A stretch of DNA of 41,711 nt from Streptomyces africanus (GTDB taxonomy: Bacteria; Actinomycetota; Actinomycetes; Streptomycetales; Streptomycetaceae): contig NZ_MUKA01000069.1 of assembly GCF_002150735.1 (NCBI RefSeq), positions 1 through 41,711 of the forward strand, written 5' to 3'. The translations under genes were made by a program, and so were the position numbers. Positions 24,460-32,219 of this stretch are shown in pieces. The notes under the pieces are model-generated. The model was not told the DNA's origin. It ran no database searches and was given only the letters and a program-made list of their open reading frames with translations. Numbering within the stretch: position 1 is the first letter of the stretch; each line of letters starts with the position of its first letter.

Positions 24460-26037
24460 ATGAGAACACGCGCAGCCGTGCTGTGCGGCGCCGCCGTCGC
24501 GCTGGCCGGGAGCCTTACGGCCGTGCCCGCCGAGGCGAGCGCACCGCACTCCGCAGAAACCTTTCGCGCTGCCAAACCCAGCTGGAAGAAGTGCGGCACC
24601 ACCGACTATCCGAGGCTCCAGTGCGCGTCCCTCAAGGTGCCGCTGGACCACGCGAACCCGCACGGCCGGCAGATCACCCTCGCGCTCTCCCGCGTCCCGC
24701 ACACCGCCGCGACGTTCCAGGGCCCGCTGCTGGTCAACCCCGGCGGTCCCGGCGGCGACGGTCTGACGCTCGCCGGTTTTGTCGCGCACTCGCTGCCCAA
24801 GGAGGTCGCGGCCCAGTACGACATCATCGGCTTCGACCCGCGCGGAGTGGGCGCGAGCAAGCCCGCCCTCGACTGCAAGCCCGGCCACTTCGGCCCGGTG
24901 CGCCCGGACTCCGTACCGGCCACGCCCGAGGTCGAGCGGGCCAACCTCGCCCGCGCCAAGTCCTTCGCCGCCGCCTGCAACAGGAAGTACGGTCATCTGC
25001 TGCCGTACATCAACACGGTCAGCGCCGCGCACGACATCGAATCGATCCGGCAGGCACTGGGCGCCTCGAAGGTCAACTATTTCGGTTACTCGTACGGCAC
25101 CTACCTGGGCGCGGTCTACGCCAAGCTGTACCCGCAGCGGGTCCGGCGCCTGGTCCTGGACTCGATCGCCGACCCCACCGACGTGTGGTACACCGCCAAC
25201 CTCAACCAGGACCACGCCTTCAACGACCGCCACCGCGCCTTCATGGCCTGGGTCGCCAAGTACGACGCGAGGTACGGGCTCGGCACCGATCCGGAGAAGA
25301 TCGAAGCCACGTGGTACGCGATGCGGGCGGCCCTCGCCAAGGATCCGGCGGGCGGCAAGGTGGGTGCCGCGGAGCTGGAGGACACCTTCGTCCCGGGCAG
25401 TTACTACAACGGCTACTGGCCCTACCTGGCGGAGGCGTTCGCGGCGTACGTGAACCACAAGAACACCGGCCCGCTGGTCGAGGTGTACAAGCACTTCGGC
25501 GCGGTCGACGCCGCCGACGACAACAGCTACAGCATCTACACCTCGGTGCAGTGCCGGGACGCCTTCTGGCCGCGCGACTGGCACCAGTGGCGCAAGGACA
25601 ACTGGGCGGCGTACGAGAAGGCACCGTTCATGACCTGGAACAACGCCTGGTACAACGCACCGTGCGCGTTCTGGCCGACCGACTCGGCGCAGCCGGTGGG
25701 CATCGCCAACGCCGAGCTGCCGCCGGCCCTGCTGTTCCAGGCGACGAACGACGCGGCCACCCCGTACGAGGGCGGTGTCACCGTCCACGACCTGCTGGCG
25801 CGCTCCAGCCTGGTGGTCGAGCAGGGCGGCGGCAACCACGGCATCACGCTGAGCGGGAACGCCTGCCTGGACAAGTACCTGGCGACCTACCTGTCCGACG
25901 GCACCGTGCCGCGCGGCGTCGGCACGCGGGACGCGGTGTGCGACGCCCTGCCGGACCCCAAGCCGCTGACCTCGAAGGCGGCGTCGATGTCCGCCCGCGG
26001 CTCGACCCTGCACCGCCTGCTCGGCTTCCGCGGCTGA
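24460..26037 (+). CDS. Secreted alpha/beta-hydrolase peptidase (S33, tripeptidyl aminopeptidase-like)
   Basis: This 525-residue protein starts at ATG 24460 behind GGAAGGA. A signal peptide with an Ala/Gly/Leu-rich core ends near AEASA (residue 27). The hydrolase domain has the oxyanion segment NPGGPGGDG, the FDPRGVGAS loop and the nucleophile elbow GYSYG. The acid lies in FQATNDAATPYEGG and the His in GGGNHG. The C-terminal TAP-like part follows. This is the layout of Streptomyces SlpD/SlpE/Tap mycelium-associated or secreted aminopeptidases that remove N-terminal tripeptides or hydrophobic residues. A longer in-frame start at 24394 would place a hydrophilic leader before the signal peptide and is rejected. 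Confidence 0.86.
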   Translation: MRTRAAVLCGAAVALAGSLTAVPAEASAPHSAETFRAAKPSWKKCGTTDYPRLQCASLKVPLDHANPHGRQITLALSRVPHTAATFQGPLLVNPGGPGGDGLTLAGFVAHSLPKEVAAQYDIIGFDPRGVGASKPALDCKPGHFGPVRPDSVPATPEVERANLARAKSFAAACNRKYGHLLPYINTVSAAHDIESIRQALGASKVNYFGYSYGTYLGAVYAKLYPQRVRRLVLDSIADPTDVWYTANLNQDHAFNDRHRAFMAWVAKYDARYGLGTDPEKIEATWYAMRAALAKDPAGGKVGAAELEDTFVPGSYYNGYWPYLAEAFAAYVNHKNTGPLVEVYKHFGAVDAADDNSYSIYTSVQCRDAFWPRDWHQWRKDNWAAYEKAPFMTWNNAWYNAPCAFWPTDSAQPVGIANAELPPALLFQATNDAATPYEGGVTVHDLLARSSLVVEQGGGNHGITLSGNACLDKYLATYLSDGTVPRGVGTRDAVCDALPDPKPLTSKAASMSARGSTLHRLLGFRG

Positions 26038-26120
26038 GAGCTGCGGGCCCGGCACCTCGTACCGGCATGCACCCGGGAGGCGCTCCTGGCGGCCGTGCCG
26101 CCGACGCGACCTTGCGCGCG

Positions 26121-26136
26121 AAAACTGATCGGTTTA
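26121..26136. promoter_or_regulatory. TetR-type operator, copy A
   Basis: AAAACTGATCGGTTTA is a near-palindrome (one mismatched pair in the 14-bp core). It lies in the spacer and at the edge of the -10 box TACGGT (26135-26140) of the QueG-like gene. Confidence 0.7.
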
Positions 26137-26147
26137 CGGTGAGGCCG

Positions 26148-26161
26148 AAACCGATCGGCTT
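26148..26161. promoter_or_regulatory. TetR-type operator, copy B
   Basis: AAACCGATCGGCTT has one mismatched pair relative to the AAACCGATCGGTTT palindrome. Its centre is 26 bp from copy A and it covers the predicted transcription start of the QueG-like gene. Confidence 0.65.
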
Positions 26162-26206
26162 CTCGCCCTCGCGGGCGAGCCGGGACGAGATCAGCAGGAG
26201 TGTCGG

Positions 26207-27304
26207 ATGACTACCGCGCGCGGCGCCGAGGGAGAGCCGGACCTCAGGCTTCCGGCGAAACTGGCCGACCATCCATCCGTGCGGGCCGTGATCGCCCGGC
26301 GCGCGGCAGGTGACGTCGCGAGCCCGCCGGCGGTGATCGACGCGGACTGGCTGCGCGACCTGTGCCTGACGGCCGGTGCGGACGACGCCGCCGCGGTCAG
26401 CCTGGACCACCCCGACCTGGCCGGCGAGCGCGAGCACGCACAGTCCGCGCTGCCCGGCACCCGCACGCTGATCGCGCTGGCGGTCCGGATGAACCGCGAC
26501 AACTGCCGCTCCCCCGCCCGCAGCGTGGCCAACCAGGAGTTCCACCAGACCGACGAACTGGCCAACCACGCCGCCCGCAGCGTCACCCGGGCACTGCAGG
26601 ACGCCGGCTACCGCGCACTCAATCCGTCGGTCGGCTTCCCGCAGGAGATGGACCACTTCCCCAGCGAGCGGATCTGGGTGGTGGCGCACAAGACGGTCGC
26701 CGTGGCCGCGGGGCTCGGCGTGATGGGCCTGCACCGCAACGTCATCCACCCGAAGTTCGGCAACTTCATCCTGCTGGCCACCGTCCTCGTGGACGCCGAG
26801 GTGAGCGAGTACGGGCAGGCGCTGGACTACAACCCGTGCATCGACTGCAAGCTGTGCGTCGCCGCCTGCCCGGTCGGCGCCATCAGCAAGGACGGGGCGT
26901 TCGACGCGCTGGCCTGCACCACGCACAACTACCGCGAGTTCATGAGCGGGTTCACCGACTGGGCACAGACCGTGGCCGACAGCGAGGACGCCGCCGACTA
27001 CCGCTCCCGGGTCACCGACTCCGAGAGCGCCTCGATGTGGCAGAGCCTTTCCTCGCCCCCCGGCTACAAGTCCGGCTACTGCATGGCCGTCTGCCCCGGC
27101 GGCGAGGACGTCCTGGGCCCCTACCTGGAGGACCGCAAGACGTTCATGGACACCGTGCTGCGACCGCTGCAGGACAAGAAGGAGACCCTCTACGTCCTGC
27201 CGGGCTCACACGCGCAGGAGTACGCCGAGCGCCGTTTCCCCCACAAACCCGTCAAGGAAGTCACCGGCGGCTGGCAGCCCCCGGCACCCGCCGTCACGGC
27301 GTAG
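26207..27304 (+). CDS. QueG/reductive-dehalogenase-like 4Fe-4S protein
   Basis: This 365-residue protein resembles the cobalamin-dependent QueG/RdhA group. The KTVAVAAGLGVMGLHRNVIHP segment (in two pieces) corresponds to the QueG AGLGWIGKN region. The first cluster motif is C211-x2-C214-x2-C217-x3-C221-P. Second-cluster ligands would be C237, C292 and C296 (SGYCMAVCP); the position of the first Cys in the usual CxxCxxxCP is Ser here. True queuosine synthesis is not usual in Streptomyces, so the natural substrate is open. The start ATG 26207 has AGGAG 6 nt upstream. A 7-bp hairpin (CTCGCCC/GGGCGAG, 26162-26179) lies in the leader. Two copies of the TetR operator control the promoter. Confidence 0.72.
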   Translation: MTTARGAEGEPDLRLPAKLADHPSVRAVIARRAAGDVASPPAVIDADWLRDLCLTAGADDAAAVSLDHPDLAGEREHAQSALPGTRTLIALAVRMNRDNCRSPARSVANQEFHQTDELANHAARSVTRALQDAGYRALNPSVGFPQEMDHFPSERIWVVAHKTVAVAAGLGVMGLHRNVIHPKFGNFILLATVLVDAEVSEYGQALDYNPCIDCKLCVAACPVGAISKDGAFDALACTTHNYREFMSGFTDWAQTVADSEDAADYRSRVTDSESASMWQSLSSPPGYKSGYCMAVCPGGEDVLGPYLEDRKTFMDTVLRPLQDKKETLYVLPGSHAQEYAERRFPHKPVKEVTGGWQPPAPAVTA

Positions 27305-27335
27305 CGGAGACCGGCCACTCCCGGCACGCCCTGAA

Positions 27336-27351
27336 AAAACCGATCAGTTTT
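27336..27351. promoter_or_regulatory. TetR-type operator, copy C
   Basis: AAAACCGATCAGTTTT is the reverse complement of the copy A core. It lies about 20 bp upstream of the -10 box of the TetR gene, over the -35 region, consistent with autoregulation. Confidence 0.7.
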
Positions 27352-27370
27352 CATTTCTCGCACACGGGGT

Positions 27371-27376
27371 TAACCT
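27371..27376 (+). promoter_or_regulatory. -10 box for leaderless TetR gene
   Basis: TAACCT ends 6 bp before the ATG at 27383, so transcription probably starts at the A of the start codon. No Shine-Dalgarno is present. Confidence 0.55.
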
Positions 27377-27382
27377 CGCGGT

Positions 27383-27952
27383 ATGACCACCGAAGTGAAG
27401 CCAAGCACCAGAGAGCGGCTGCTGGAGGCGGCGGCCACGCTCACCTACCGGGACGGTGTCGGTATCGGCGTCGAGGCGCTGTGCAAGGCGGCGGGGGTGT
27501 CGAAGCGCTCCCTGTACCAGCTGTTCGAGAGCAAGGACGAACTGCTGGCGGTCAGCCTGGAGGAGCGCGCCTCCGCCTTCGTGGCGAGCCTCCTGCCGCC
27601 GGCGGACGACGGCCGGTCACCCCGCGAGCGGATCCTGCACGTCTTCGAGCAGGTGGAGTCACAGGCGGGTGCGCCCGAGTTCCGGGGCTGCCGGTACCTG
27701 GCCGTGCAGATCGAACTGAAGGATCAGAGCCACCCCGCGAGCCGGGTGGCCCACCGGATCAAGGCGAACCTGACGGGGTTCTTCCGTTCCGAGGCCGAAC
27801 AGGGCGGGGCGAGCGACCCCGACCTGCTGGCCCGGCAGCTCAGCCTGGTCTTCGACGGCGCCAGCGCCCGTGCGGGGATCGGAGCCGACAAGCTCACGGG
27901 ACTCATCGCACCCACAGTGACCACCCTGCTCGACGCGGCCGGCGTGCGCTGA
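27383..27952 (+). CDS. TetR/AcrR-family regulator
   Basis: This 189-residue repressor has the TetR DNA-binding domain at residues 10-57: TRERLLEAAATL, then the helix-turn-helix GVEALCKAAGVSKRSLYQLFESKDELL (in parts). The C-terminal ligand-binding domain resembles that of the TetR_C regulators that respond to small hydrophobic or electrophilic molecules. It sits between the QueG-like gene and the truncated SDR, and copies of one palindrome lie at all three promoters, so it very likely represses all three including itself. The message appears leaderless. Confidence 0.88.
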   Translation: MTTEVKPSTRERLLEAAATLTYRDGVGIGVEALCKAAGVSKRSLYQLFESKDELLAVSLEERASAFVASLLPPADDGRSPRERILHVFEQVESQAGAPEFRGCRYLAVQIELKDQSHPASRVAHRIKANLTGFFRSEAEQGGASDPDLLARQLSLVFDGASARAGIGADKLTGLIAPTVTTLLDAAGVR

Positions 27953-27987
27953 CGCAGCGCCCTTCCGGCCGGTGGCCCTGCGTGCGG

Positions 27988-28006
27988 AAACCGATCGGTT
28001 TACGGT
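27988..28006 (+). promoter_or_regulatory. TetR-type operator, copy D, and promoter of the SDR
   Basis: AAACCGATCGGTTT (27988-28001) is a perfect 14-bp palindrome overlapping the -10 box TACGGT (28001-28006). Flanks match copy A over about 28 bp. The nearest in-frame start of the SDR, GTG 28011, follows at once. Confidence 0.72.
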
Positions 28007-28010
28007 GGAA

Positions 28011-28739
28011 GTGGCCGCAACAGGTTTCGACGTGATCGGCACGAGCCGCGACACCTCGCGCGTCGCCCCGCTCGGCGGTGTGACGTTCCTCGACCTCGAC
28101 GTGGCCGGTGACGCCTCGGCAGCCGCCGCGGTCCAGCAGGTGATCAAGCGGTTCGGGCGGATCGACGTCCTGGTCGACAACGCCGGCGTCGGCTCGATGG
28201 GCGCGGCCGAGGAAACCTCCGTCGCGCAGGCCCAGGGCGTCTTCGGGGTCATGCGCATGGTGAAGGAGGTCCTGCCGCACATGCGCGCCCAGGGACGCGG
28301 GCGCATCATCAACCTCTCGTCCGTGGTCGGGCTCATCCCCTCGCCCTACATGGCCGTCTACGCCGCCTCCAAGCACGCGATCGAGGGCTACACCGAGTCC
28401 CTGGACCACGAGGTCCGTGAGTACGGCGTCCGGGCGCTTCTCGTCGAACCCGCCTACACCAGGACGGGATTCGAGGCCGACAGCGCGCGGCCCGACACGC
28501 CCCTGCAGGTCTACGCGAAGCAGCGGCACACCTTCGACCGCCTGATGGCAGAGGCGATCAAGGGCGGCGACGCCCCCGCCGTCGTCGCCAAGGTGATCGT
28601 CGCGGCAGCGACCGACGCGCGGCCGAAACTGCGCTACACCGCCGGCCCCGTGGCCGGACGCGCGAGCACACTGCGCCGCTTCGTTCCCGCCCGGGCCTTC
28701 GACAAGCAGATCCGCAAGCTGAACAAGCCGGCCGGCTGA
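28011..28739 (+). CDS. SDR-family oxidoreductase lacking the N-terminal cofactor motif (5'-truncated)
   Basis: The reading frame holds most of a classical SDR: FDVIGTSRD (end of strand 2), VDNAGV (NAG motif), NLSSVVG (catalytic Ser) and YAASK (YxxxK). The first strand and the TGxxxGxG glycine loop, normally about 20-25 residues before FDVIGTSRD, are absent. No such motif exists in any frame in the 58 bp back to the TetR stop. From GTG 28011 the protein has 242 residues; an upstream in-frame start at 27972 would only read through the operator. The promoter with operator copy D now abuts the coding remnant. The product probably cannot bind NAD(P) normally, so this may be a decaying gene, though the rest of the frame is intact. 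Confidence 0.7.
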   Translation: MAATGFDVIGTSRDTSRVAPLGGVTFLDLDVAGDASAAAAVQQVIKRFGRIDVLVDNAGVGSMGAAEETSVAQAQGVFGVMRMVKEVLPHMRAQGRGRIINLSSVVGLIPSPYMAVYAASKHAIEGYTESLDHEVREYGVRALLVEPAYTRTGFEADSARPDTPLQVYAKQRHTFDRLMAEAIKGGDAPAVVAKVIVAAATDARPKLRYTAGPVAGRASTLRRFVPARAFDKQIRKLNKPAG

Positions 28740-28784
28740 GACCCGCCCGAGAACCGAGTCCCGGACGTGGTCCACCATGGGCTC

Positions 28785-29330
28785 GTGAATGAGTCGACCA
28801 GGACACACAGGCTCCGGATACGGGAGATGACGCTCGCCGACTGCGACCGCGTCGCCGAGATCCGCGTCCGCGGCTGGCAGAGCGCGTACCGGGGGCTGAT
28901 ACCGCAGTCGTACCTGGACGGGCTCAGTGTCGCGGAGGACGCCGAGCGCCGCCGCGGGCACCTGGCCCAGGCCGGCGCCGGCGTGGTGAACCTGGTCGCC
29001 GAGGTCGTCGGCGGCGAGGTCGTCGGCTGGGCCTGCCACGGCCCGTACCGGGACGGTGAACTCCTCACCCACGACGCGGAGTTGTACGCCGTCTACGTCC
29101 ATCCGGAACACCTGGGGCAGGGCACGGGGCAGGCCCTGCTCGCCGAGTCCGTCGCGCGCTGCGCCGCCGCGGGTCACGGCCGTCTGCTCCTGTGGGTCCT
29201 CAAGGGCAACGGCCGGGCCCGCCGCTTCTACGAACGGGCCGGCTTCGAGGCGGACGGCGCGGAGGAGCCCTTCGAGGTGGACGGTGTCACGGTCCCGGAA
29301 GTGCGGTACGCACGCGCACTCCCCGGCTGA
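28785..29330 (+). CDS. GNAT N-acetyltransferase
   Basis: This protein of about 181 residues has the GNAT core. It opens with LRIREMTLADCDRVAEIRVRGWQSAY, continues with the strand ELYAVYVHPEHLGQG, and has the acetyl-CoA pyrophosphate loop (Q/R-x-x-G-x-G/A as HLGQGTGQALL). It ends with NGRARRFYERAGF. The start is uncertain: GTG 28785 is favoured because a weak -10 CACCAT (28773-28778) ends 6 bp upstream, and GTG 28767 is also in frame. It is convergent with the HEAT-repeat gene, with one base between the stops. The substrate is unknown. Confidence 0.8.
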   Translation: MNESTRTHRLRIREMTLADCDRVAEIRVRGWQSAYRGLIPQSYLDGLSVAEDAERRRGHLAQAGAGVVNLVAEVVGGEVVGWACHGPYRDGELLTHDAELYAVYVHPEHLGQGTGQALLAESVARCAAAGHGRLLLWVLKGNGRARRFYERAGFEADGAEEPFEVDGVTVPEVRYARALPG

Positions 29331-29331
29331 C

Positions 29332-29907
29332 TCACCTCTGCTTCGGAATCCGCCCCAGCGCCCGCACCGCCGCCTCCGCCAGCACCGGATGCGCGAGGGC
29401 CTCGTTCAGCACGGGCCTGGCCCGGGCGTCGCCCAGCCTGCCCAGCCCGTCCACGCAGGCGAGGGCCACCCGGCGGTACGGGTCGTGCGGGCGCAGCCGT
29501 CGCTGGAGGGTGGTGATCAGGGCGGGCACGGCCTCCGGGGCGCGCAGGTCGACCAGGAGCCGGACGGGGTGCAGGGCGTAGGCGACGCGCAGTTCGTTGG
29601 TGGCGAGGGCGGCGGCCGCGCGGGCGGTGCGCGGGTCACCGAGGCGGGCGAGGGCGTGGGCGGCACAGGCGCAGCGCGGCGGGTCACGGTGGTTGAGCAG
29701 CAGCACCAGGGACTCGAAGGCCCGCCGGTCACCGGCGAGTCCCAGCCGGAAGGCGGCCAGCTCCCGCGCCCACAGGGGCTGCCCGGGCTCGGTCAGCACC
29801 GCGGCCAGGGCGTCGAGGTCGTCGGTCGCCACGAGCCGCTCGAAGACGGGCGACGCCCCCGACTCCTGCCGTAAGCGCTCCGTGAGTGATCGCAACTCTT
29901 CGTCCAT
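29332..29907 (-). CDS. HEAT-repeat protein
   Basis: This 191-residue all-helical protein is built of about four to five HEAT-like repeats. The clearest have the form PRTARAAAALA, APEAVPALITTLQRRL, YRRVALACVDGLGRLGD and LAEAAVRALGRI. Such repeats form a curved scaffold for protein binding, and no catalytic motif is seen. Start is ATG 29907. Function is unknown. Confidence 0.75.
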   Translation of the reverse strand: MDEELRSLTERLRQESGASPVFERLVATDDLDALAAVLTEPGQPLWARELAAFRLGLAGDRRAFESLVLLLNHRDPPRCACAAHALARLGDPRTARAAAALATNELRVAYALHPVRLLVDLRAPEAVPALITTLQRRLRPHDPYRRVALACVDGLGRLGDARARPVLNEALAHPVLAEAAVRALGRIPKQR

Positions 29908-30298
29908 GCCTGAGAGATTAGAGGTGGCGTGAGCTGCGCGGGACGCACATCACAAACACGAGGGCTGGCGCGCTCGTTACCCGCCAGTTAAGCTCAGACG
30001 AGCGAGTTACCCACTCGCATCTCCTCGCGGCGGTCTGGTGACGCGGCCACCGTGAGAGCAGTCGGTTCGGTACCTCGGTACCGCAGTACGGCTCGGCCCC
30101 GGGACAGGGCCGGTCGGAACCGCCGTTCACCGGGCGTGTGCACGCCCGGCCCGACGGCACCGGGCGTGTGCGCTCAGCAGCCCGGCCAGCACCCGCACTT
30201 CTCACGCACCCGGTGCGCCCGAGACCCGGCTCCTGCCGGGCCGTACTCGGCGCACCCGGGCGTGTTTCCCGTCGTCACCCTCATCCTGGAGTCCCGCG
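29908..30298. other. 391-bp intergenic control region upstream of the hydroxyacyl-CoA dehydrogenase gene
   Basis: The region holds the divergent promoters of the HEAT-repeat gene and the dehydrogenase gene. Visible elements are the direct repeat GTTACCC near 29980 and 30006, a GCGAGT/ACTCGC inverted repeat near 30002-30018, and two adjacent GGTACC sites near 30070. Three copies of CGGGCGTGT start at 30131, 30161 and 30258. The first of these forms an inverted repeat CCGGGCGTG-TG-CACGCCCGG (30130-30149). A TAAGCT -10-like box lies near 29993. I see no convincing open reading frame in it. Confidence 0.5.
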
Positions 30299-32104
30299 AT
30301 GGCCACTCCCCTGTCCGACCCGTCCCTGTCCCCGCTGCGCACCATCGCCGTCGTCGGCCTCGGCACGATGGGCACCGGCATCGCCGAGGTCCTCGCCCAG
30401 GCCGGCCGCGAGGTCGTCGGCATCGACATCAGTGAGGCCCAGGCCGCGAAGTGCGTCGCCGCCCTGGAGTCCTCCACCGCCCGTGGCGTCGAGCGCGGCC
30501 GGCTGACCGAGCAGGACCGCGCGCAGATCCTGGAGCGCGTCCGTACCTCCACCGACCTGCGGGCCGCGGCCGATGCCGACCTGGTCATCGAGGTGGTGCC
30601 GGAGTCGTACGAGATCAAGCAGCAGATCTTCCGGGAACTGGACGGGATCGTGCGCCCCGAGACGATCGTGGCGACGGGCACCAACGCCCTGTCGGTCACC
30701 CGGCTCGCCGCCGACTCGGCCCGTCCGGAGCGGGTGCTCGGCCTGCACTTCTTCAACCCGGCCCCGGCGATGCGGCTGGTCGAGGTCGTCTCCTCGGTGC
30801 TGACCGCGCCGGCCGCCGTCACGGCGGTCACCGATCTCGCCCTCGACCTGGGCAAGGAACCCGTCGCGGTCGGCGACCGCCCCGGGTTCGTCGCCGACGG
30901 CCTGCTGTTCGGCTACCTCAACCAGGCGGCCGCGATGTACGAGGCGAAGTACGCCTCCCGTGAGGACATCGACGCCGCGATGCGGCTGGGCTGCGGCCTG
31001 CCGATGGGCCCGCTGGCGCTGCTCGACCTCATCGGTGTCGACACAGCGCGCACGGTCCTGGAGGCGATGTACGCCGCGTCCCGCGACCGGCTGCACGCCC
31101 CGGCGCCGATCCTCAAGCAGCTGAGCGAGGCGGGCCTGACCGGCCGCAAGGCGGGGCGCGGGTTCTACACGTACGAGGCGCCGGGCAGCGGCACCGTCGT
31201 GCGGGACGCGCTGACCCCGCTGGAGGGCGGCAGCCTGGCCCCGGGCCGGGAGGTCCGCTCGGTCGGTGTCGCGGGCTCGGGCACCATGGCCTCCGGTATC
31301 GCCGAGGTGTTCGCCAAGGCCGGGTACGAGGTCGTCCTCGCCGCTCGCAGCGAGGAGAAGGCCCAGGCCGCGAAGGCCCGCATCGGCACGTCCCTGTCCC
31401 GCTCGGTCGACAAGGGCCGGATGACCGCCGAGGCCGCCGCGCGGACCCTGGACCTCATCACACCGACGGGCACCTACGACGACTTCGCCGGCGTCGACCT
31501 GGCCGTGGAGGCGGTCGCCGAGGACCTGGAGGTCAAGCGGCAGCTGTTCGCCGCGCTGGACAAGGTCTGCAAGCCGGGCGCGGTCCTGGCCACTACCACC
31601 TCGTCCCTGCCGGTCGTCGCCTGCGCCCGGGCCACGTCACGGCCGCAGGACGTGATCGGCATGCACTTCTTCAACCCGGCGCCGGCCATGAAGCTGGTCG
31701 AGGTCGTCCGTACGGTGCTCACGGCCGACGACGTCCACGCCACGGTCCGCGAGGTCTGCGGCCGGATCAGGAAGCACCCGGTCGACTGCGGGGACCGCGC
31801 GGGCTTCATCGTGAACGCGCTGCTCTTCCCGTACCTGAACAACGCGATCAAGATGGTGCAGGAGCACTACGCGTCGCTCGACGACATCGACGCGGCGATG
31901 AAGCTGGGCGGCGGTTACCCGATGGGCCCGTTCGAGCTGCTGGACGTCGTCGGGCTCGACGTCTCGCTCGCCATCGAGAAGGTCCTGCACCGCGAGTTCC
32001 GCGACCCGGGGCTCGCCCCGGCACCGCTCCTGGAGCACCTGGTGGCCGCGGGCTGCCTCGGCCGCAAGACCGGCCGTGGCTTCCGCGAATATGCCAAGCG
32101 CTGA
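30299..32104 (+). CDS. hbdA-like: 3-hydroxyacyl-CoA dehydrogenase, tandem two-copy fusion
   Basis: This 601-residue protein consists of two complete 3-hydroxyacyl-CoA dehydrogenase modules of about 290 residues each. Both have the NAD-binding GxGxMxxGIAEV (GLGTMGTGIAEV and GSGTMASGIAEV) and the catalytic HFFNPAPAM His (H150 and H456). The second module keeps the canonical TSSL and FIVN residues (S435/S436, N506). The first has N129-A130 and D200 at those positions, so its active site looks altered. The enzyme would interconvert acetoacetyl-CoA and 3-hydroxybutyryl-CoA, feeding the ethylmalonyl-CoA pathway encoded downstream. The TetR gene starts about 115 bp later. Confidence 0.85.
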   Translation: MATPLSDPSLSPLRTIAVVGLGTMGTGIAEVLAQAGREVVGIDISEAQAAKCVAALESSTARGVERGRLTEQDRAQILERVRTSTDLRAAADADLVIEVVPESYEIKQQIFRELDGIVRPETIVATGTNALSVTRLAADSARPERVLGLHFFNPAPAMRLVEVVSSVLTAPAAVTAVTDLALDLGKEPVAVGDRPGFVADGLLFGYLNQAAAMYEAKYASREDIDAAMRLGCGLPMGPLALLDLIGVDTARTVLEAMYAASRDRLHAPAPILKQLSEAGLTGRKAGRGFYTYEAPGSGTVVRDALTPLEGGSLAPGREVRSVGVAGSGTMASGIAEVFAKAGYEVVLAARSEEKAQAAKARIGTSLSRSVDKGRMTAEAAARTLDLITPTGTYDDFAGVDLAVEAVAEDLEVKRQLFAALDKVCKPGAVLATTTSSLPVVACARATSRPQDVIGMHFFNPAPAMKLVEVVRTVLTADDVHATVREVCGRIRKHPVDCGDRAGFIVNALLFPYLNNAIKMVQEHYASLDDIDAAMKLGGGYPMGPFELLDVVGLDVSLAIEKVLHREFRDPGLAPAPLLEHLVAAGCLGRKTGRGFREYAKR

Positions 32105-32182
32105 GGGTCCCGGCGACTGGTTCCGGTCCGGCGCGGAGTGGGGCGGCCTGCTCGGCCCGGACCGGTTCCACGAACCAGGCCA

Positions 32183-32200
32183 TGCGCAGCGAGCTGCGCA
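32183..32200. promoter_or_regulatory. Palindromic operator of the TetR gene
   Basis: TGCGCAGCGAGCTGCGCA has perfect 8-bp arms around GA. It lies over the -35 region, 7 bp upstream of the -10 box TACGTT (32208-32213), which suggests autoregulation. Confidence 0.6.
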
Positions 32201-32207
32201 CATGCAG

Positions 32208-32213
32208 TACGTT
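32208..32213 (+). promoter_or_regulatory. -10 box for leaderless TetR gene
   Basis: TACGTT ends 6 bp before the ATG at 32220, so transcription probably begins at the start codon. No Shine-Dalgarno is present. Confidence 0.55.
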
Positions 32214-32219
32214 CAGGGC

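Noticed and set aside
24199..26055. A 618-codon minus-strand frame opposite the S33 peptidase
   Set aside because: The plus strand has a signal peptide and full catalytic motifs; the minus frame has neither a motif nor a ribosome site.
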